DNA of 64,000 nt from an uncultured Alphaproteobacteria bacterium (GCA_902562275.1 CACESS010000003.1:19038-83037); one strand, 5' to 3'. Positions 17,947 to 27,186 are shown, numbered from the stretch's first letter. Program-made: numbers and translations. The notes: a model not told the origin generated them from the letters alone.

Positions 17947-17974
17947 CAAAAGGGTATGCTATCCAGCGTTACCC
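17947..17974 (-). promoter_or_regulatory. hairpin just upstream of the glnA ribosome binding site
   Basis: GGGTA (17952-17956) pairs with TACCC (17970-17974), with an inner GCT/AGC stem (17958-17960 with 17965-17967) around ATCC. On the minus strand it is followed by TTTTG and then by the SD. It lies between the riboswitches and glnA and is a candidate expression platform, either a weak terminator or a translation-control hairpin. Confidence 0.5.
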
Positions 17975-18011
17975 GGTTAAATCATGCTCTAGTTATGAAA
18001 TCTGCTTTTTA

Positions 18012-18069
18012 TGCGCGTTCCTTCAGCCTGTGGCTTACTTCCGACCTAAATATAATAGGTTGAACGATT
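18012..18069 (-). promoter_or_regulatory. glutamine riboswitch (glnA RNA motif), second copy
   Basis: On the minus strand, CGTTC (18066-18062) pairs with GAACG (18020-18016) as P1. ACCTA/TAGGT (18056-18060 with 18044-18048) forms P2, and AGCC/GGCT (18032-18035 with 18025-18028) forms P3. The conserved single-stranded blocks are TCGGAAGTA between P2 and P3 and TGAAGGAACGC closing the motif. This is the three-stem junction of the L-glutamine-binding glnA RNA. It is the copy nearer to glnA. Confidence 0.88.
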
Positions 18070-18080
18070 TATAACTTTTG

Positions 18081-18135
18081 CATGCGTTCCTTCGGCACAA
18101 TGCCTACTTCCGACTCTAAAAGAGTTGAACGATTA
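18081..18135 (-). promoter_or_regulatory. glutamine riboswitch (glnA RNA motif), first copy
   Basis: On the minus strand, P1 is CGTTC (18131-18127) with GAACG (18089-18085). P2 is ACTCT with AGAGT (18121-18125 with 18113-18117), and P3 is GGCA with TGCC (18101-18104 with 18094-18097). TCGGAAGTAGG and CCGAAGGAACGC are the conserved junction sequences. Five base pairs in P2 and P3 differ from the second copy by compensatory changes, which is direct evidence of a conserved RNA fold. It is transcribed first. Confidence 0.92.
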
Positions 18136-18174
18136 TTGTTTAATTACTAGGTTTTATATAAAAGTAAAGAAAAA

Positions 18175-18516
18175 TTAGACAGCATCACTGTCTTTTTCAC
18201 CAGTCCTTATTCTAATTACCTGCTCAATATTCGATACAAAAATCTTACCATCGCCGATTTTTCCTGAATAAGCGCTAGTTTTTATTGACTCAATAACATC
18301 ATCTACTTGATTGTCTTCAACGATTACTTCAAGTTTCATTTTTGCTAAAAATTCATCATCATACCCATCATTAGGATCAATTCCGCCAGTTGACCCTCTT
18401 TGTCTACCGAAACCTTTTACATCAACTAATGTCATCCCGGATATTCCAAGTTCATGTAAAGCTTCTTTAACTTGAGAAAGTTTAAATGGTTTAATGATTG
18501 CTTCTATTTTTTTCAT
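18175..18516 (-). CDS. glnB: PII nitrogen regulatory protein with atypical T-loop
   Basis: A 113-residue PII protein. MKKIEAIIKPFKL, VKGFGRQRG and YSGKIGDGKIFV (the B-loop) with VIRIRTGE at the end are standard. The T-loop is not: where GlnB has ELYRGAEYxVDF, this protein has GGIDPNDGYDDEF. The tyrosine at the uridylylation position seems kept, but its surroundings are acidic and one residue longer. PII reports 2-oxoglutarate and ATP/ADP to glutamine synthetase control and other targets. The start overlaps the aminotransferase stop by 4 nt. GlnB versus GlnK cannot be settled. Confidence 0.92.
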   Translation of the reverse strand: MKKIEAIIKPFKLSQVKEALHELGISGMTLVDVKGFGRQRGSTGGIDPNDGYDDEFLAKMKLEVIVEDNQVDDVIESIKTSAYSGKIGDGKIFVSNIEQVIRIRTGEKDSDAV

Positions 18517-19670
18517 ATTGTTGATAACCTATTAATTGCTTCTTTAATGTTTTCTAGAGAATTAGCAAAACTTATTCTAACAAATTCTCCAGCATTATCT
18601 CCAAAGCTAGAGCCTGGAACTAATGCAACACCTTTTTCTTCAAGCGCGATTTCTGAAAATTTATTTCCGCTCAATCCAGTTTTTGAAATATTGGGAAATG
18701 CATAAAAAGCACCACCTGGTTCAAAACAAGAAATTTTTTCTAATTTATTCAATTCATTAAAAACGTATTCTTTTCTTTTTTGAAATTCACTAACAATTTT
18801 TGTTATTTCTTTCTGAGAACCTTTTATTGCTTCCAATCCTGCATATTGCGATATTGAGGTAGCGCAGGAATTGTAATTAACACATATTTTATTAGCATGT
18901 TCAATTAAATTTTCTGGCCATATACTCCAACCTAGTCTCCAACCAGTCATACAATATGTTTTGCTCCATCCTTCAAGAACTATCAATCTATCTTTTATAC
19001 TTTCGTATTCTAATAATGATGGCATTTGTTCATTATTAAAAATAATATTACTATAAATTTCATCACTTAAAATGGAGACGTTTGGATATTGCTCTAATAA
19101 ATTAACAAGATCAGTAATTTTTTTCTTATTCATATATGATCCTGTTGGATTGTTTGGATTATTTATTATAATCAAACTTGTTTTATCAGAAATTAACTCT
19201 TTTAATTGTTCAGTATTAATTTCGAAATTATCTTTTTCGGAAAGTTGTAATGGCACAGCTTTTGCACCACTGTATTTAATCATAGATCTATAAATCGGGA
19301 AACCAGGATCGGGAAAAATTATTTCTCTGTCTTCACTACCTAACAATAATGCTGAAATAAAAATTACAGGCTTACCTCCTGGAGTTATTAAAACATTTTC
19401 TGATTTAATATTTGCTTTGTATTTGTTGAATACTAGTTCTGAAATTGCTTCTCGTAACTCAGGTATTCCATTTGATGGAGTATATCCATGATAACCATCT
19501 TTAATTGCTTTAATAGCAGCTTCCTGAATATTTATTGGCGTTGGAAAATCAGGCTGTCCTATTCCTAAATTAATAATATCTTTACCTTTAGCTGCTAGAT
19601 TGTTAGCTTTAGCAAGAATAGAGAATGCTGTTTCTGTTTCTAAATTAAATATTCTTTTTGAAACTTTCAT
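18513..19670 (-). CDS. pyridoxal-phosphate aminotransferase, class I/II (aspartate aminotransferase-like)
   Basis: A 385-residue fold-type I enzyme. NNPNNPTGS and the lysine in EGWSKTYCMTGWRLG (near residue 237), which forms the Schiff base with PLP, are present, as is the C-terminal VRISFANS arginine. The N-terminal INLGIGQPDFPTP is typical of the AspC/PatA-like group that transfers amino groups between aspartate, aromatic or branched amino acids and 2-oxoglutarate. It is translationally coupled to the PII gene, which links it to nitrogen metabolism. Substrate preference is not certain. Confidence 0.88.
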   Translation of the reverse strand: MKVSKRIFNLETETAFSILAKANNLAAKGKDIINLGIGQPDFPTPINIQEAAIKAIKDGYHGYTPSNGIPELREAISELVFNKYKANIKSENVLITPGGKPVIFISALLLGSEDREIIFPDPGFPIYRSMIKYSGAKAVPLQLSEKDNFEINTEQLKELISDKTSLIIINNPNNPTGSYMNKKKITDLVNLLEQYPNVSILSDEIYSNIIFNNEQMPSLLEYESIKDRLIVLEGWSKTYCMTGWRLGWSIWPENLIEHANKICVNYNSCATSISQYAGLEAIKGSQKEITKIVSEFQKRKEYVFNELNKLEKISCFEPGGAFYAFPNISKTGLSGNKFSEIALEEKGVALVPGSSFGDNAGEFVRISFANSLENIKEAINRLSTI

Positions 19671-19722
19671 ATTTTTGATATAGCGATTTAATATAAAAAT
19701 TAAACTTTAAATTATTCCATAT

Positions 19723-19800
19723 GGCGAGCGTAGCTCAGTTGGTTAGAGCGCAGGCTTGTGGTGCCTGATGCCGTGGGTTCGAATCCCATCGTTCGCCCCA
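19723..19800 (+). tRNA. tRNA-His (GTG)
   Basis: The acceptor stem GCGAGCG/CGTTCGC carries the extra 5' G paired with C73 that is diagnostic of tRNA-His. The anticodon stem CAGGC/GCCTG encloses TTGTGGT, giving anticodon GTG. The T-loop is TTCGAAT and CCA is encoded. Confidence 0.97.
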
Positions 19801-19866
19801 TATTTTATTTATTTGATTTTCTCTATTGTTTTTTAATTTATTGTACATAAAAGGCTAATAATAATA

Positions 19867-19951
19867 GGGCCGGTGGTGGAATTGGTAGACACGCTAGATT
19901 TAGGTTCTAGTGCCGCGAGGTGTGAAGGTTCAAGTCCTTTCCGGCCTACCA
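19867..19951 (+). tRNA. tRNA-Leu (TAG)
   Basis: A class II tRNA with a variable arm. The acceptor stem is GGGCCGG/CCGGCCT (first pair a G.T wobble). The anticodon stem is CTAGA/TCTAG with loop TTTAGGT, giving TAG. The D-loop GGTAGAC, the T-loop TTCAAGT and a terminal ACCA are present. Confidence 0.95.
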
Positions 19952-19967
19952 TTAGGTTTGATGAGTT

Positions 19968-21320
19968 ATGAATACAAAAGAATTAAAATCTACAAAACTT
20001 TACAAAGAATACTCTTTAGAAATTCCTTATGAAGAAATCGATATTGAAGTAGATAACAAAATAAATCAAATACTACCTACTGTTAATATTCCTGGTTTTA
20101 GAAAAGGAAAAGCGCCTCTAAATATTGTCAAAAAAAAATATGAAGATAATGTCTTAAATGAAGTAATTCAAAAAATAATAGATACAAATACAAAAAAATT
20201 AATTGATGAAAAAAAGTTTTCTCTTTTTAGAGCTCCTAAAGTTGAGCTTAGTAACTATGAAAAAAATAAGCCAATAACTATAAATTTAAAATTCGATTTA
20301 AAGCCTGAAATTAAACTTAAAGATTTTAAAGATCTTAAAATTAATAAGTATGAAATTGAATTAGATAAAAAAGCTGAAGAAAATCAATTTAAGAGTTTTA
20401 TTGACTCACAAAAAAATTTTAAAAAAATAGAAAGTTCGAGACAAGTTAAAAACTCAGACAAGGTTATAGTTAATTTTGAATCTGATCAACAAGACCTTCC
20501 AGAATATTTAAAATCTCAAAAAAATTTTCCCATTGATTTGGGTTTTGATGATGGAATACTCCCAGGTTTAAATAAAGAATTGATTGAGAGAAAAGTAAAA
20601 GCTGGAGATAAAATTGATTTACAAATTGACTTATCTAAAATTCTTAAAGATGATAAATTTAAAAAAACGACTTTTCATTTTGAAATAATTTCAATTGAAG
20701 AAAAAATTAAATTTGAACTTACAAAAGAGTTTTTAGATAAGAATGATTTCAAAACAGAAAAAGATCTTAAAGATTTTTTAGTGAGTAATATTAAAAATCA
20801 ATATGAGCAAGGAATAAAACAAATAGAAAAAAAAGAATTGATGGATCTTTTAGATAATATTTATAAATTTGAATTACCTGATGGAGTATTAGAAGATGAT
20901 TTTAATCAAATATGGAATCGTTTAGAGCAAGCTAAAAAAGAAGGTAGTTTAGATGAAGATGATAAGCTATTAAAAGATGAGGATCTTAAAATAAGATATA
21001 AAAAAATTTCAGAAAGAAGAGTCAAACTTGGATTATTAATGCAACATATAGCCTCAGAAGAAAAAGTAGTTATATCTGAAGAAGAGATTAATAAAGGAAT
21101 ATTAGAATATACTAGTCAATATCCAGGTCAAGAAAAGCAGATTATGGAATATTTTGAAAAGAATCCTTCATCATTAGACACTATAAGAGCACCTCTTATT
21201 GAGCAAAAAGTAATTGAATCAATTATTTCCAAATCCAAAACAAATGTTATAAAATTAAATGAAGATCAATATAAAAAACTTGAAGTTAAAACATTTGATA
21301 TTAAAGATATAAAAAAATGA
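19968..21320 (+). CDS. tig: trigger factor, ribosome-associated chaperone and peptidyl-prolyl isomerase
   Basis: A 450-residue protein of normal length. The ribosome-binding signature appears as [20 protein letters not shown] (residues 44-63). A shortened FKBP-like domain spans about 155-240, and the rest is a helical, highly charged chaperone domain. It meets nascent chains at the exit tunnel. It is followed by clpP with a 4-nt overlap and then clpX and lon, the standard proteostasis cluster in Proteobacteria. Confidence 0.95.
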   Translation: MNTKELKSTKLYKEYSLEIPYEEIDIEVDNKINQILPTVNIPGFRKGKAPLNIVKKKYEDNVLNEVIQKIIDTNTKKLIDEKKFSLFRAPKVELSNYEKNKPITINLKFDLKPEIKLKDFKDLKINKYEIELDKKAEENQFKSFIDSQKNFKKIESSRQVKNSDKVIVNFESDQQDLPEYLKSQKNFPIDLGFDDGILPGLNKELIERKVKAGDKIDLQIDLSKILKDDKFKKTTFHFEIISIEEKIKFELTKEFLDKNDFKTEKDLKDFLVSNIKNQYEQGIKQIEKKELMDLLDNIYKFELPDGVLEDDFNQIWNRLEQAKKEGSLDEDDKLLKDEDLKIRYKKISERRVKLGLLMQHIASEEKVVISEEEINKGILEYTSQYPGQEKQIMEYFEKNPSSLDTIRAPLIEQKVIESIISKSKTNVIKLNEDQYKKLEVKTFDIKDIKK

Positions 21321-21928
21321 AAGATCCGATAGATAATATTACCAATAATCTCATTCCAATGGTTGTTGAGCAATCATCAAGAGGAGAAAGATCTTATGAC
21401 ATCTATTCGAGATTGTTAAAAGAAAGAATAATTTTTCTTACTGGCCCAATCGATGATAACATTGCAAGTCTAATCTGCGCTCAAATATTATTTTTAGAAT
21501 CTGAAAATCCGAAAAAAGAAATTTCTTTTTATATTAATTCTCCTGGAGGTATTGTTTGGTCAGGGTTAGCTATTTATGATACCATGCAGTATGTTTCCTC
21601 TAAAATTATGACTATTTGTATTGGGCAAGCAGCGTCAGCAGGATCCCTTCTTTTAACTGCTGGTGAAAAAGGAATGAGATTTTCTCTTCCAAATTCAAGA
21701 ATTATGGTTCATCAACCTAGTGGTGGTATGCAAGGGCAAGTAACAGATATTGAAATTCAAACTAATGAAATTAAGAAAACGAAACTGAAATTAAATGAAA
21801 TTTATTCAAAGCACACAGGAAAGAAATTATCAGAAATTTCAAGTATTATGGAAAGAGATAAGTATTTTTCCGCAGATGAAGCTATTAAATTTGGATTAAT
21901 AGATAAAGTTGTAAAGGGTAGAAAATAA
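21317..21928 (+). CDS. clpP: ATP-dependent Clp protease proteolytic subunit
   Basis: A 203-residue serine peptidase. The catalytic serine is in [11 protein letters not shown] (about residue 106) and the histidine in MVHQPSGG (about 131). YINSPGG near residue 73 is the substrate-binding strand. It forms a tetradecameric chamber that works with ClpX, encoded next. The start overlaps tig (ATGA) and the stop overlaps the clpX start by one base (TAATG). Confidence 0.97.
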   Translation: MKDPIDNITNNLIPMVVEQSSRGERSYDIYSRLLKERIIFLTGPIDDNIASLICAQILFLESENPKKEISFYINSPGGIVWSGLAIYDTMQYVSSKIMTICIGQAASAGSLLLTAGEKGMRFSLPNSRIMVHQPSGGMQGQVTDIEIQTNEIKKTKLKLNEIYSKHTGKKLSEISSIMERDKYFSADEAIKFGLIDKVVKGRK

Positions 21929-23193
21929 TGAATAAAAAAAATGATAAAGATTCATTGTTTTGCTCTTTTTGCGGCAAAAATCAAAAAGAAGTAAAAAAAT
22001 TAATAGCTGGTCCAACTGTCTTTGTCTGTGATGAATGCGTAGAACTATGCATGGATATAATTAAAGAAGATAATAAAAATAATAAATTCAAAATTAAAAA
22101 AGATATACCAAAGCCTTCAGAGATAAATAAATTTTTAAACGATTACGTGATTGGTCAAAAAGACTCAAAAAAAATACTTTCAGTGGCAGTTTATAACCAT
22201 TATAAAAGATTATCATCTAATTTAGAAAATAATAATATTGAGATCTCAAAATCAAATATTCTTTTAGTTGGTCCAACCGGTACGGGCAAAACATTATTAG
22301 CACAAACTTTAGCAAAAATATTAGATGTTCCTTTCACAGTTGCCGATGCAACAAGTTTAACTGAAGCAGGATATGTTGGAGAAGATGTAGAGAATATAAT
22401 TCTAAAACTATTACAAGCATCTGACTACAATGTTGAACGTGCTCAAAAAGGTATAGTTTATATTGATGAAATTGATAAAATTGGAAGAAAAAGTGATAAT
22501 CCTTCAATAACAAGAGATGTTTCTGGAGAAGGAGTACAACAAGCTCTTCTCAAAATTATGGAAGGCACTATTGCTAGTGTCCCACCACAGGGGGGAAGAA
22601 AACATCCTCAACAAGAATTTTTACAAGTCGACACTTCTAATATACTTTTTATATGTGGAGGAGCATTTTCAGGCTTAGAGGAAATTATAAATTATCGTTT
22701 AAAGGGAACTGCAATAGGTTTTAATTCTAAATTAGATTTAGAACCTAAAAAAACTGTTGGTGCATCACTTAAAAAACTAGAGAACCAAGATTTATTAAAA
22801 TTTGGAATGATACCAGAATTTATTGGAAGACTTCCAGTAGTTACTACTTTGAGTGAACTAGATGAAGATATGCTAATTCGAATAATGACTCAGCCAAAAA
22901 ATGCTATTGTAAAGCAATTTGAATCTTTAATGAAAATGGATGGTGTTAAATTAGAAATTAAAGAAGATGCTTTAAAAGAAATTGCAAAATTAGCAGTATC
23001 TCAAAATACGGGTGCTAGAGGACTAAGATCTATAATAGAAGACTCATTAATGGATCTTATGTATAAAGCTCCAGATCAAAAAGATTTATATAAAGTTGTG
23101 ATAAACAAAGATGTTATTGCAAAAAAAACAGATCCTATTTTAATTTATTCAAATAAAGAAAATAGTCAAAAATTAATGACTAATAACTCTTGA
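21928..23193 (+). CDS. clpX: ATP-dependent Clp protease ATP-binding subunit ClpX
   Basis: A 421-residue AAA+ unfoldase. The N-terminal zinc-binding domain has CSFCGK and CDECVELC. Walker A is GPTGTGKT near residue 114, the pore loop GYVGED is near 150, and Walker B is VYIDEIDKI near 175. The C-terminal small domain has [12 protein letters not shown]. ClpX unfolds tagged proteins and feeds them to ClpP. Confidence 0.98.
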   Translation: MNKKNDKDSLFCSFCGKNQKEVKKLIAGPTVFVCDECVELCMDIIKEDNKNNKFKIKKDIPKPSEINKFLNDYVIGQKDSKKILSVAVYNHYKRLSSNLENNNIEISKSNILLVGPTGTGKTLLAQTLAKILDVPFTVADATSLTEAGYVGEDVENIILKLLQASDYNVERAQKGIVYIDEIDKIGRKSDNPSITRDVSGEGVQQALLKIMEGTIASVPPQGGRKHPQQEFLQVDTSNILFICGGAFSGLEEIINYRLKGTAIGFNSKLDLEPKKTVGASLKKLENQDLLKFGMIPEFIGRLPVVTTLSELDEDMLIRIMTQPKNAIVKQFESLMKMDGVKLEIKEDALKEIAKLAVSQNTGARGLRSIIEDSLMDLMYKAPDQKDLYKVVINKDVIAKKTDPILIYSNKENSQKLMTNNS

Positions 23194-23223
23194 ATTTAAT
23201 TAATATATAGACATTTATAAAAT

Positions 23224-25590
23224 ATGGTAAAAAATCAAATCCCTGTTCTTCCACTTAGAGATATAGTGGTATTTCCTAACATGGTAGCTCCATTATTTGT
23301 CGGAAGGGAGCAATCAGTAAATGCTCTTAACCATGTTATGAAAAGTGATAAGAAAATTTTTTTACTTTCTCAAAAAAATTCAAAAGTTGATAATCCTAAC
23401 AAGGAAAACCTATATTCTGTCGGAACTGTAGCTAAAATCATCCAGCTATTAAAACTTCCAGATGGAACACTCAAGGTTTTAGTCGAAGGTATTCAAAGAG
23501 CAAAGGTAAACAATATAAGTTTTAATAAAGAATTCATTACTGCATCAATTACCGAAATTACTCAAAAAATTAAAAAAAATTCAAATATACGAGCTTTGCA
23601 AAAACTTACAACTGAGCAGTTTGTTGAGTTTCAAAAAATTAATAAAAAAGTTTCTCTCGATGTAATTAACAACGTCAGAACATTTAATGATCCTGATAAA
23701 ATTGTTGATGTAATTATATCTAATATTTCAATTTCTATATCACAAAAACAAGAAATTTTAGAAATCATAAATACAGAAGATAGGCTAAATAAAGTTTATG
23801 GTTATTTAGTATCTGAAATTGATTCTTTTCAAGTTGAGAAAAAAATTAAGGGCCGTGTAAAAAGACAAATGGAGAAAACTCAGAAAGAATATTATTTAAA
23901 TGAACAAATGAAAGCTATTCAGAAAGAATTAGGTGAAAATGAAGATTTAGATGAAATTGCTGAGTTAGAAAAGAAAGTAAACCATTATAATTTATCAAAA
24001 GAAGCTAAAGATAAATGCACAGCTGAAATTAAAAAACTAAAAAATATGAGTCCTATGTCAGCTGAAGCTACTGTTATTAGAAACTATTTAGATTGGGTAA
24101 TGTCAATTCCATGGAATAATCCTGATCAAATTTCTAAAAATATTAATAAAGCATCAACAATATTAGAGAATGATCATTATGGATTAGAAAAGGTTAAAGA
24201 AAGAATTCTTGAATATTTAGCTGTTCAAAAAAGAACTAATAAACTTAAAGGCCCTATATTGTGTTTAGTTGGACCGCCTGGCGTTGGAAAGACATCTCTT
24301 GGTAAATCCATTGCGAATTCAACAGGAAGAAGTTTCGTAAGAATGTCACTTGGAGGTGTAAGGGATGAGGCTGAAATAAGAGGTCATAGAAGAACATATA
24401 TTGGTTCAATGCCTGGGAGATTTATTCAAGCAATGAAAAAATCAAAATCTTCTAACCCACTCATACTGCTTGATGAAATTGATAAACTTGGTTCTGATTG
24501 GAGAGGTGATCCATCTTCTGCACTTCTAGAGGTCCTTGATCCTGAACAAAATGGCAAGTTTAATGATCATTATTTAGAACTAGATTATGATCTTTCTGAC
24601 GTAATGTTTGTATGTACTGCAAATACCCTTAATATTCCTCCAGCTCTTCTTGATAGAATGGAAGTTATAAGAATACCTGGTTATACAGAAAAAGAAAAAA
24701 ATCAAATTGCAAAAAGATACCTAGTCCCTAAACAAATAAAAAATCATGGAATTAATAATTCTGAGATTTCATTCAATTCTAAAGTTTTAAACTCTATTAT
24801 TAGAAATTACACCAGAGAAGCCGGAGTCAGAAATCTTGAAAAAGAAATTTCTAAAGTTTGTAGAAAGACAGTAAAAAAATTAGAAACTACTAAAATGAAA
24901 AAGATTAAATTAAATGAAAAATCTCTACAAGGTCTACTTGGTATTGCTAAATTTAGATCAAATGAAATTGAAAAAAAGAATTTAGTCGGTGTTACAAATG
25001 GTCTGGCTTGGACAGAAGTAGGTGGTGAAATCTTATCAGTCGAAGTTATTTTATCTATAGGTAAAGGTAAACTCACTATCACAGGTAAATTAGGCGAAGT
25101 AATGAGAGAATCTATTCAAGCGGCTACGTCATATGTAAAGTCAAAATCTGTTGGTCTAGGAATAAATCCCAAAGATTTTGAAAACTATGATATTCATATA
25201 CATGTTCCCGAAGGAGCTACACCAAAAGATGGGCCCAGCGCTGGTATAGCGATTTTTAACTCTCTAGTATCATCATTAACAAACAACAAAATTAGAAGAG
25301 ATGTTGCAATGACAGGTGAAATTACACTTAGAGGCCGTGTTCTTCCAATTGGTGGTTTAAAGGAAAAAATATATGCTGCCAGTAGAGCAGGTATTAAAAA
25401 AGTCCTTATACCTCAGGATAATTTTAGAGAAGTATCTGAATTTGATAAAGAAGTCATCAAGGGTATTAAGATTATTCCAGTATCTGACGCATTTTCAATT
25501 CTTGAACATACTTTAACAAAATCAGTGATTTCACTAAATTTAACCGAATCTCAATTAAAAAATAATCAAAACACCACTAGTACACACTAA
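23224..25590 (+). CDS. lon: ATP-dependent Lon protease
   Basis: A 788-residue LonA with a substrate-recognition N-terminus (IPVLPLRDIVVFPNMVAPLF), a coiled-coil middle, an AAA+ domain with Walker A GPPGVGKTS near residue 350, and a C-terminal peptidase. The Ser-Lys dyad is visible in PKDGPSAGI (about 669-677) and GGLKEK (about 711-716). It starts 30 nt after clpX, so it may be in the same transcript. The length is typical. Confidence 0.98.
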   Translation: MVKNQIPVLPLRDIVVFPNMVAPLFVGREQSVNALNHVMKSDKKIFLLSQKNSKVDNPNKENLYSVGTVAKIIQLLKLPDGTLKVLVEGIQRAKVNNISFNKEFITASITEITQKIKKNSNIRALQKLTTEQFVEFQKINKKVSLDVINNVRTFNDPDKIVDVIISNISISISQKQEILEIINTEDRLNKVYGYLVSEIDSFQVEKKIKGRVKRQMEKTQKEYYLNEQMKAIQKELGENEDLDEIAELEKKVNHYNLSKEAKDKCTAEIKKLKNMSPMSAEATVIRNYLDWVMSIPWNNPDQISKNINKASTILENDHYGLEKVKERILEYLAVQKRTNKLKGPILCLVGPPGVGKTSLGKSIANSTGRSFVRMSLGGVRDEAEIRGHRRTYIGSMPGRFIQAMKKSKSSNPLILLDEIDKLGSDWRGDPSSALLEVLDPEQNGKFNDHYLELDYDLSDVMFVCTANTLNIPPALLDRMEVIRIPGYTEKEKNQIAKRYLVPKQIKNHGINNSEISFNSKVLNSIIRNYTREAGVRNLEKEISKVCRKTVKKLETTKMKKIKLNEKSLQGLLGIAKFRSNEIEKKNLVGVTNGLAWTEVGGEILSVEVILSIGKGKLTITGKLGEVMRESIQAATSYVKSKSVGLGINPKDFENYDIHIHVPEGATPKDGPSAGIAIFNSLVSSLTNNKIRRDVAMTGEITLRGRVLPIGGLKEKIYAASRAGIKKVLIPQDNFREVSEFDKEVIKGIKIIPVSDAFSILEHTLTKSVISLNLTESQLKNNQNTTSTH

Positions 25591-25670
25591 TATTTGATAA
25601 GAAAAATTCTAGTTTTTAAGCCATTTAATAGATAAATTCCCTTATTTCTGGGAAAATTTTCATAATATTG

Positions 25671-25701
25671 TTGACTTGTTGGGAAAACAGACAATTATTA
25701 T
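25671..25701 (+). promoter_or_regulatory. candidate promoter of the HU gene
   Basis: TTGACT (25671-25676) is a near-consensus -35 element. A/T-rich hexamers at 25694-25699 (ATTATT) and 25696-25701 (TATTAT) lie 17 and 19 bases downstream. A strong ribosome binding site AAAGGAG (25713-25719) follows before the GTG start. The call rests on sequence resemblance alone. Confidence 0.5.
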
Positions 25702-25726
25702 TAAAATTTAATAAAGGAGATTCAAA

Positions 25727-26002
25727 GTGAACAAAAATGATCTTATCGCATCTGTAGCTTCTTCCGCTGGACTATCAAAATCTGACGCAACTAGAGCAAT
25801 TGAAAGTTTTCTAGATTCAATAACTAATGCTCTTAAAAGAGATGAAAAAGTCAGTATAGTAGGTTTTGGTAATTTTAGCGTTAGTCACAGAAAAGCTACT
25901 ACTGGTAGAAATCCTAGAACTGGTGAATCTATTCAAATACCAGCATCTAAAAGACCAAAATTTACTGTAGGAAAAGCTTTAAAAGACTCAGTAAACAATT
26001 AA
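25727..26002 (+). CDS. hup: DNA-binding protein HU
   Basis: A 91-residue HU/IHF-family protein starting at GTG behind AAAGGAG. The DNA-binding arm shows VGFGNFSVSHRKATTGRNPR followed by TGESIQIPASKRPKFTVGK, with the conserved proline at its tip. It bends and compacts DNA as a dimer. The position after lon is the normal HU-beta location. It is followed by a strong terminator directly against tRNA-Val. Confidence 0.96.
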   Translation: MNKNDLIASVASSAGLSKSDATRAIESFLDSITNALKRDEKVSIVGFGNFSVSHRKATTGRNPRTGESIQIPASKRPKFTVGKALKDSVNN

Positions 26003-26021
26003 TTATCTTTTTTTCTTGCAC

Positions 26022-26053
26022 CGGCTGTTAAATAAATTTAACAGCCGTTTTTA
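26022..26053 (+). terminator. rho-independent terminator of hup
   Basis: CGGCTGTTAAA (26022-26032) pairs perfectly over 11 bp with TTTAACAGCCG (26037-26047) around TAAA, and five T residues follow. The tail ends only 4 bases before the tRNA-Val gene. Confidence 0.92.
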
Positions 26054-26056
26054 TTT

Positions 26057-26132
26057 GGGTGTTTAGCTCAGTTGGTAGAGCATCTCGTTTACACCGAGAG
26101 GGTCGGGAGTTCAAGTCTCTCAACACCCACCA
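26057..26132 (+). tRNA. tRNA-Val (TAC)
   Basis: The acceptor stem is GGGTGTT/AACACCC. The anticodon loop TTTACAC gives TAC. The T-loop is TTCAAGT and ACCA is encoded. It follows the hup terminator without room for a separate promoter and is 3 nt from tRNA-Asp. Confidence 0.97.
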
Positions 26133-26135
26133 TGC

Positions 26136-26212
26136 GCGGGAGTAGTTCAGCTGGTTAGAACGCTGCCCTGTCACGGCAGAGGCCGCGGGTTCGAATCCCG
26201 TCTCTCGCGCCA
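26136..26212 (+). tRNA. tRNA-Asp (GTC)
   Basis: The acceptor stem GCGGGAG/CTCTCGC has one G.T wobble, discriminator G73 as expected for tRNA-Asp, and an encoded CCA. The anticodon stem is CTGCC/GGCAG with GTC in the loop. The T-loop is TTCGAAT. Confidence 0.97.
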
Positions 26213-26311
26213 CTTATTTCAGTGTTTTTTGTGTACTAAAGTCGCAACGAGACACATTGTTATTGTTGAATAAATCGTTAAATACATTACTAATTTAATT
26301 GTGAGATTATA

Positions 26312-26677
26312 GTGTCAGAGCTTCTATTTGAATATTTACCCATATTAATTTTTATTTTCATAGCTTTGGCATTGGCTGTTGGAATGACTTTATTATCTTT
26401 TGTAGTTGGAGACTCTCAGCCAGATCAAGAAAAATTATCTGCTTATGAGTGTGGATTTGAGGCTTTTGATGATGCTCGTGGAAGATTTGATGTAAGATTT
26501 TATTTAGTAGCGATCTTGTTTATTATCTTTGATTTGGAAGTTGCTTTCTTGTTTCCATGGGCAATAACACTTGGTAAAATTGGATTGTTTGGTTTTTGGT
26601 CAATGATAATTTTCCTGACTGTTTTAACTATTGGTTTTATTTATGAATGGAAAAAAGGAGCTTTAGAATGGGAGTAG
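26312..26677 (+). CDS. nuoA: NADH-quinone oxidoreductase subunit A
   Basis: A 121-residue membrane protein with three transmembrane segments, the first subunit of the 14-gene complex I operon. The conserved loop after helix 1, [20 protein letters not shown], and the following helix [15 protein letters not shown] are diagnostic. GTG is the start. The 99 bases upstream, after tRNA-Asp, are A/T-rich and should carry the operon promoter. The end overlaps nuoB. Confidence 0.96.
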   Translation: MSELLFEYLPILIFIFIALALAVGMTLLSFVVGDSQPDQEKLSAYECGFEAFDDARGRFDVRFYLVAILFIIFDLEVAFLFPWAITLGKIGLFGFWSMIIFLTVLTIGFIYEWKKGALEWE

Positions 26678-27180
26678 ATGATGCAAAAAAAATTGTTGAT
26701 GATACTCTAAACACAGAATTATCCTCTAAAGGTTTCTTAGTTGCTAGCTACGATAAAATTCTCACATGGGCTAGAACTGGTTCTTTATGGCCAATGACTT
26801 TTGGTTTGGCATGCTGTGGAGTAGAAATGATACATTCTTACATGGCAAGATACGATCTTGATCGTTACGGAGTAATACCAAGAGGAAGTCCAAGACAATC
26901 TGATGTAATGATAGTTGCCGGCACATTAACAAATAAAATGGCTCCAGCTTTAAGAAAAGTTTATGATCAAATGCCTGAACCTCGGTGGGTTATATCAATG
27001 GGTTCTTGTGCAAATGGAGGAGGATATTATCATTATTCTTATTCAGTAGTTAGAGGATGTGATCGAATTGTCCCTGTTGATGTTTACGTACCAGGATGTC
27101 CTCCAACAGCAGAAGCGTTAGTTTACGGCATATTGCAATTACAGAAGAAAATTAAAAGAGAAAATAAATTTAAAAGATAA
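26668..27180 (+). CDS. nuoB: NADH-quinone oxidoreductase subunit B
   Basis: A 170-residue peripheral-arm subunit that binds iron-sulfur cluster N2. [16 protein letters not shown] and [13 protein letters not shown] supply the four cysteines. I chose the ATG at 26668, inside the nuoA stop region (ATGGGAGTAG), rather than the in-frame ATG at 26647 that would add seven residues. Cluster N2 passes electrons to quinone at the NuoB-NuoD interface. Confidence 0.96.
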   Translation: MGVDDAKKIVDDTLNTELSSKGFLVASYDKILTWARTGSLWPMTFGLACCGVEMIHSYMARYDLDRYGVIPRGSPRQSDVMIVAGTLTNKMAPALRKVYDQMPEPRWVISMGSCANGGGYYHYSYSVVRGCDRIVPVDVYVPGCPPTAEALVYGILQLQKKIKRENKFKR

Positions 27181-27186
27181 TTTTAT

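Noticed and set aside
24807..25082. Antisense frame opposite lon
   Set aside because: It falls in the conserved Lon AAA+/protease linker region and has no independent support.
26028..26213. Reading frame across tRNA-Val and tRNA-Asp on the minus strand
   Set aside because: It is made of tRNA sequence; such translations are a well-known artefact in databases.
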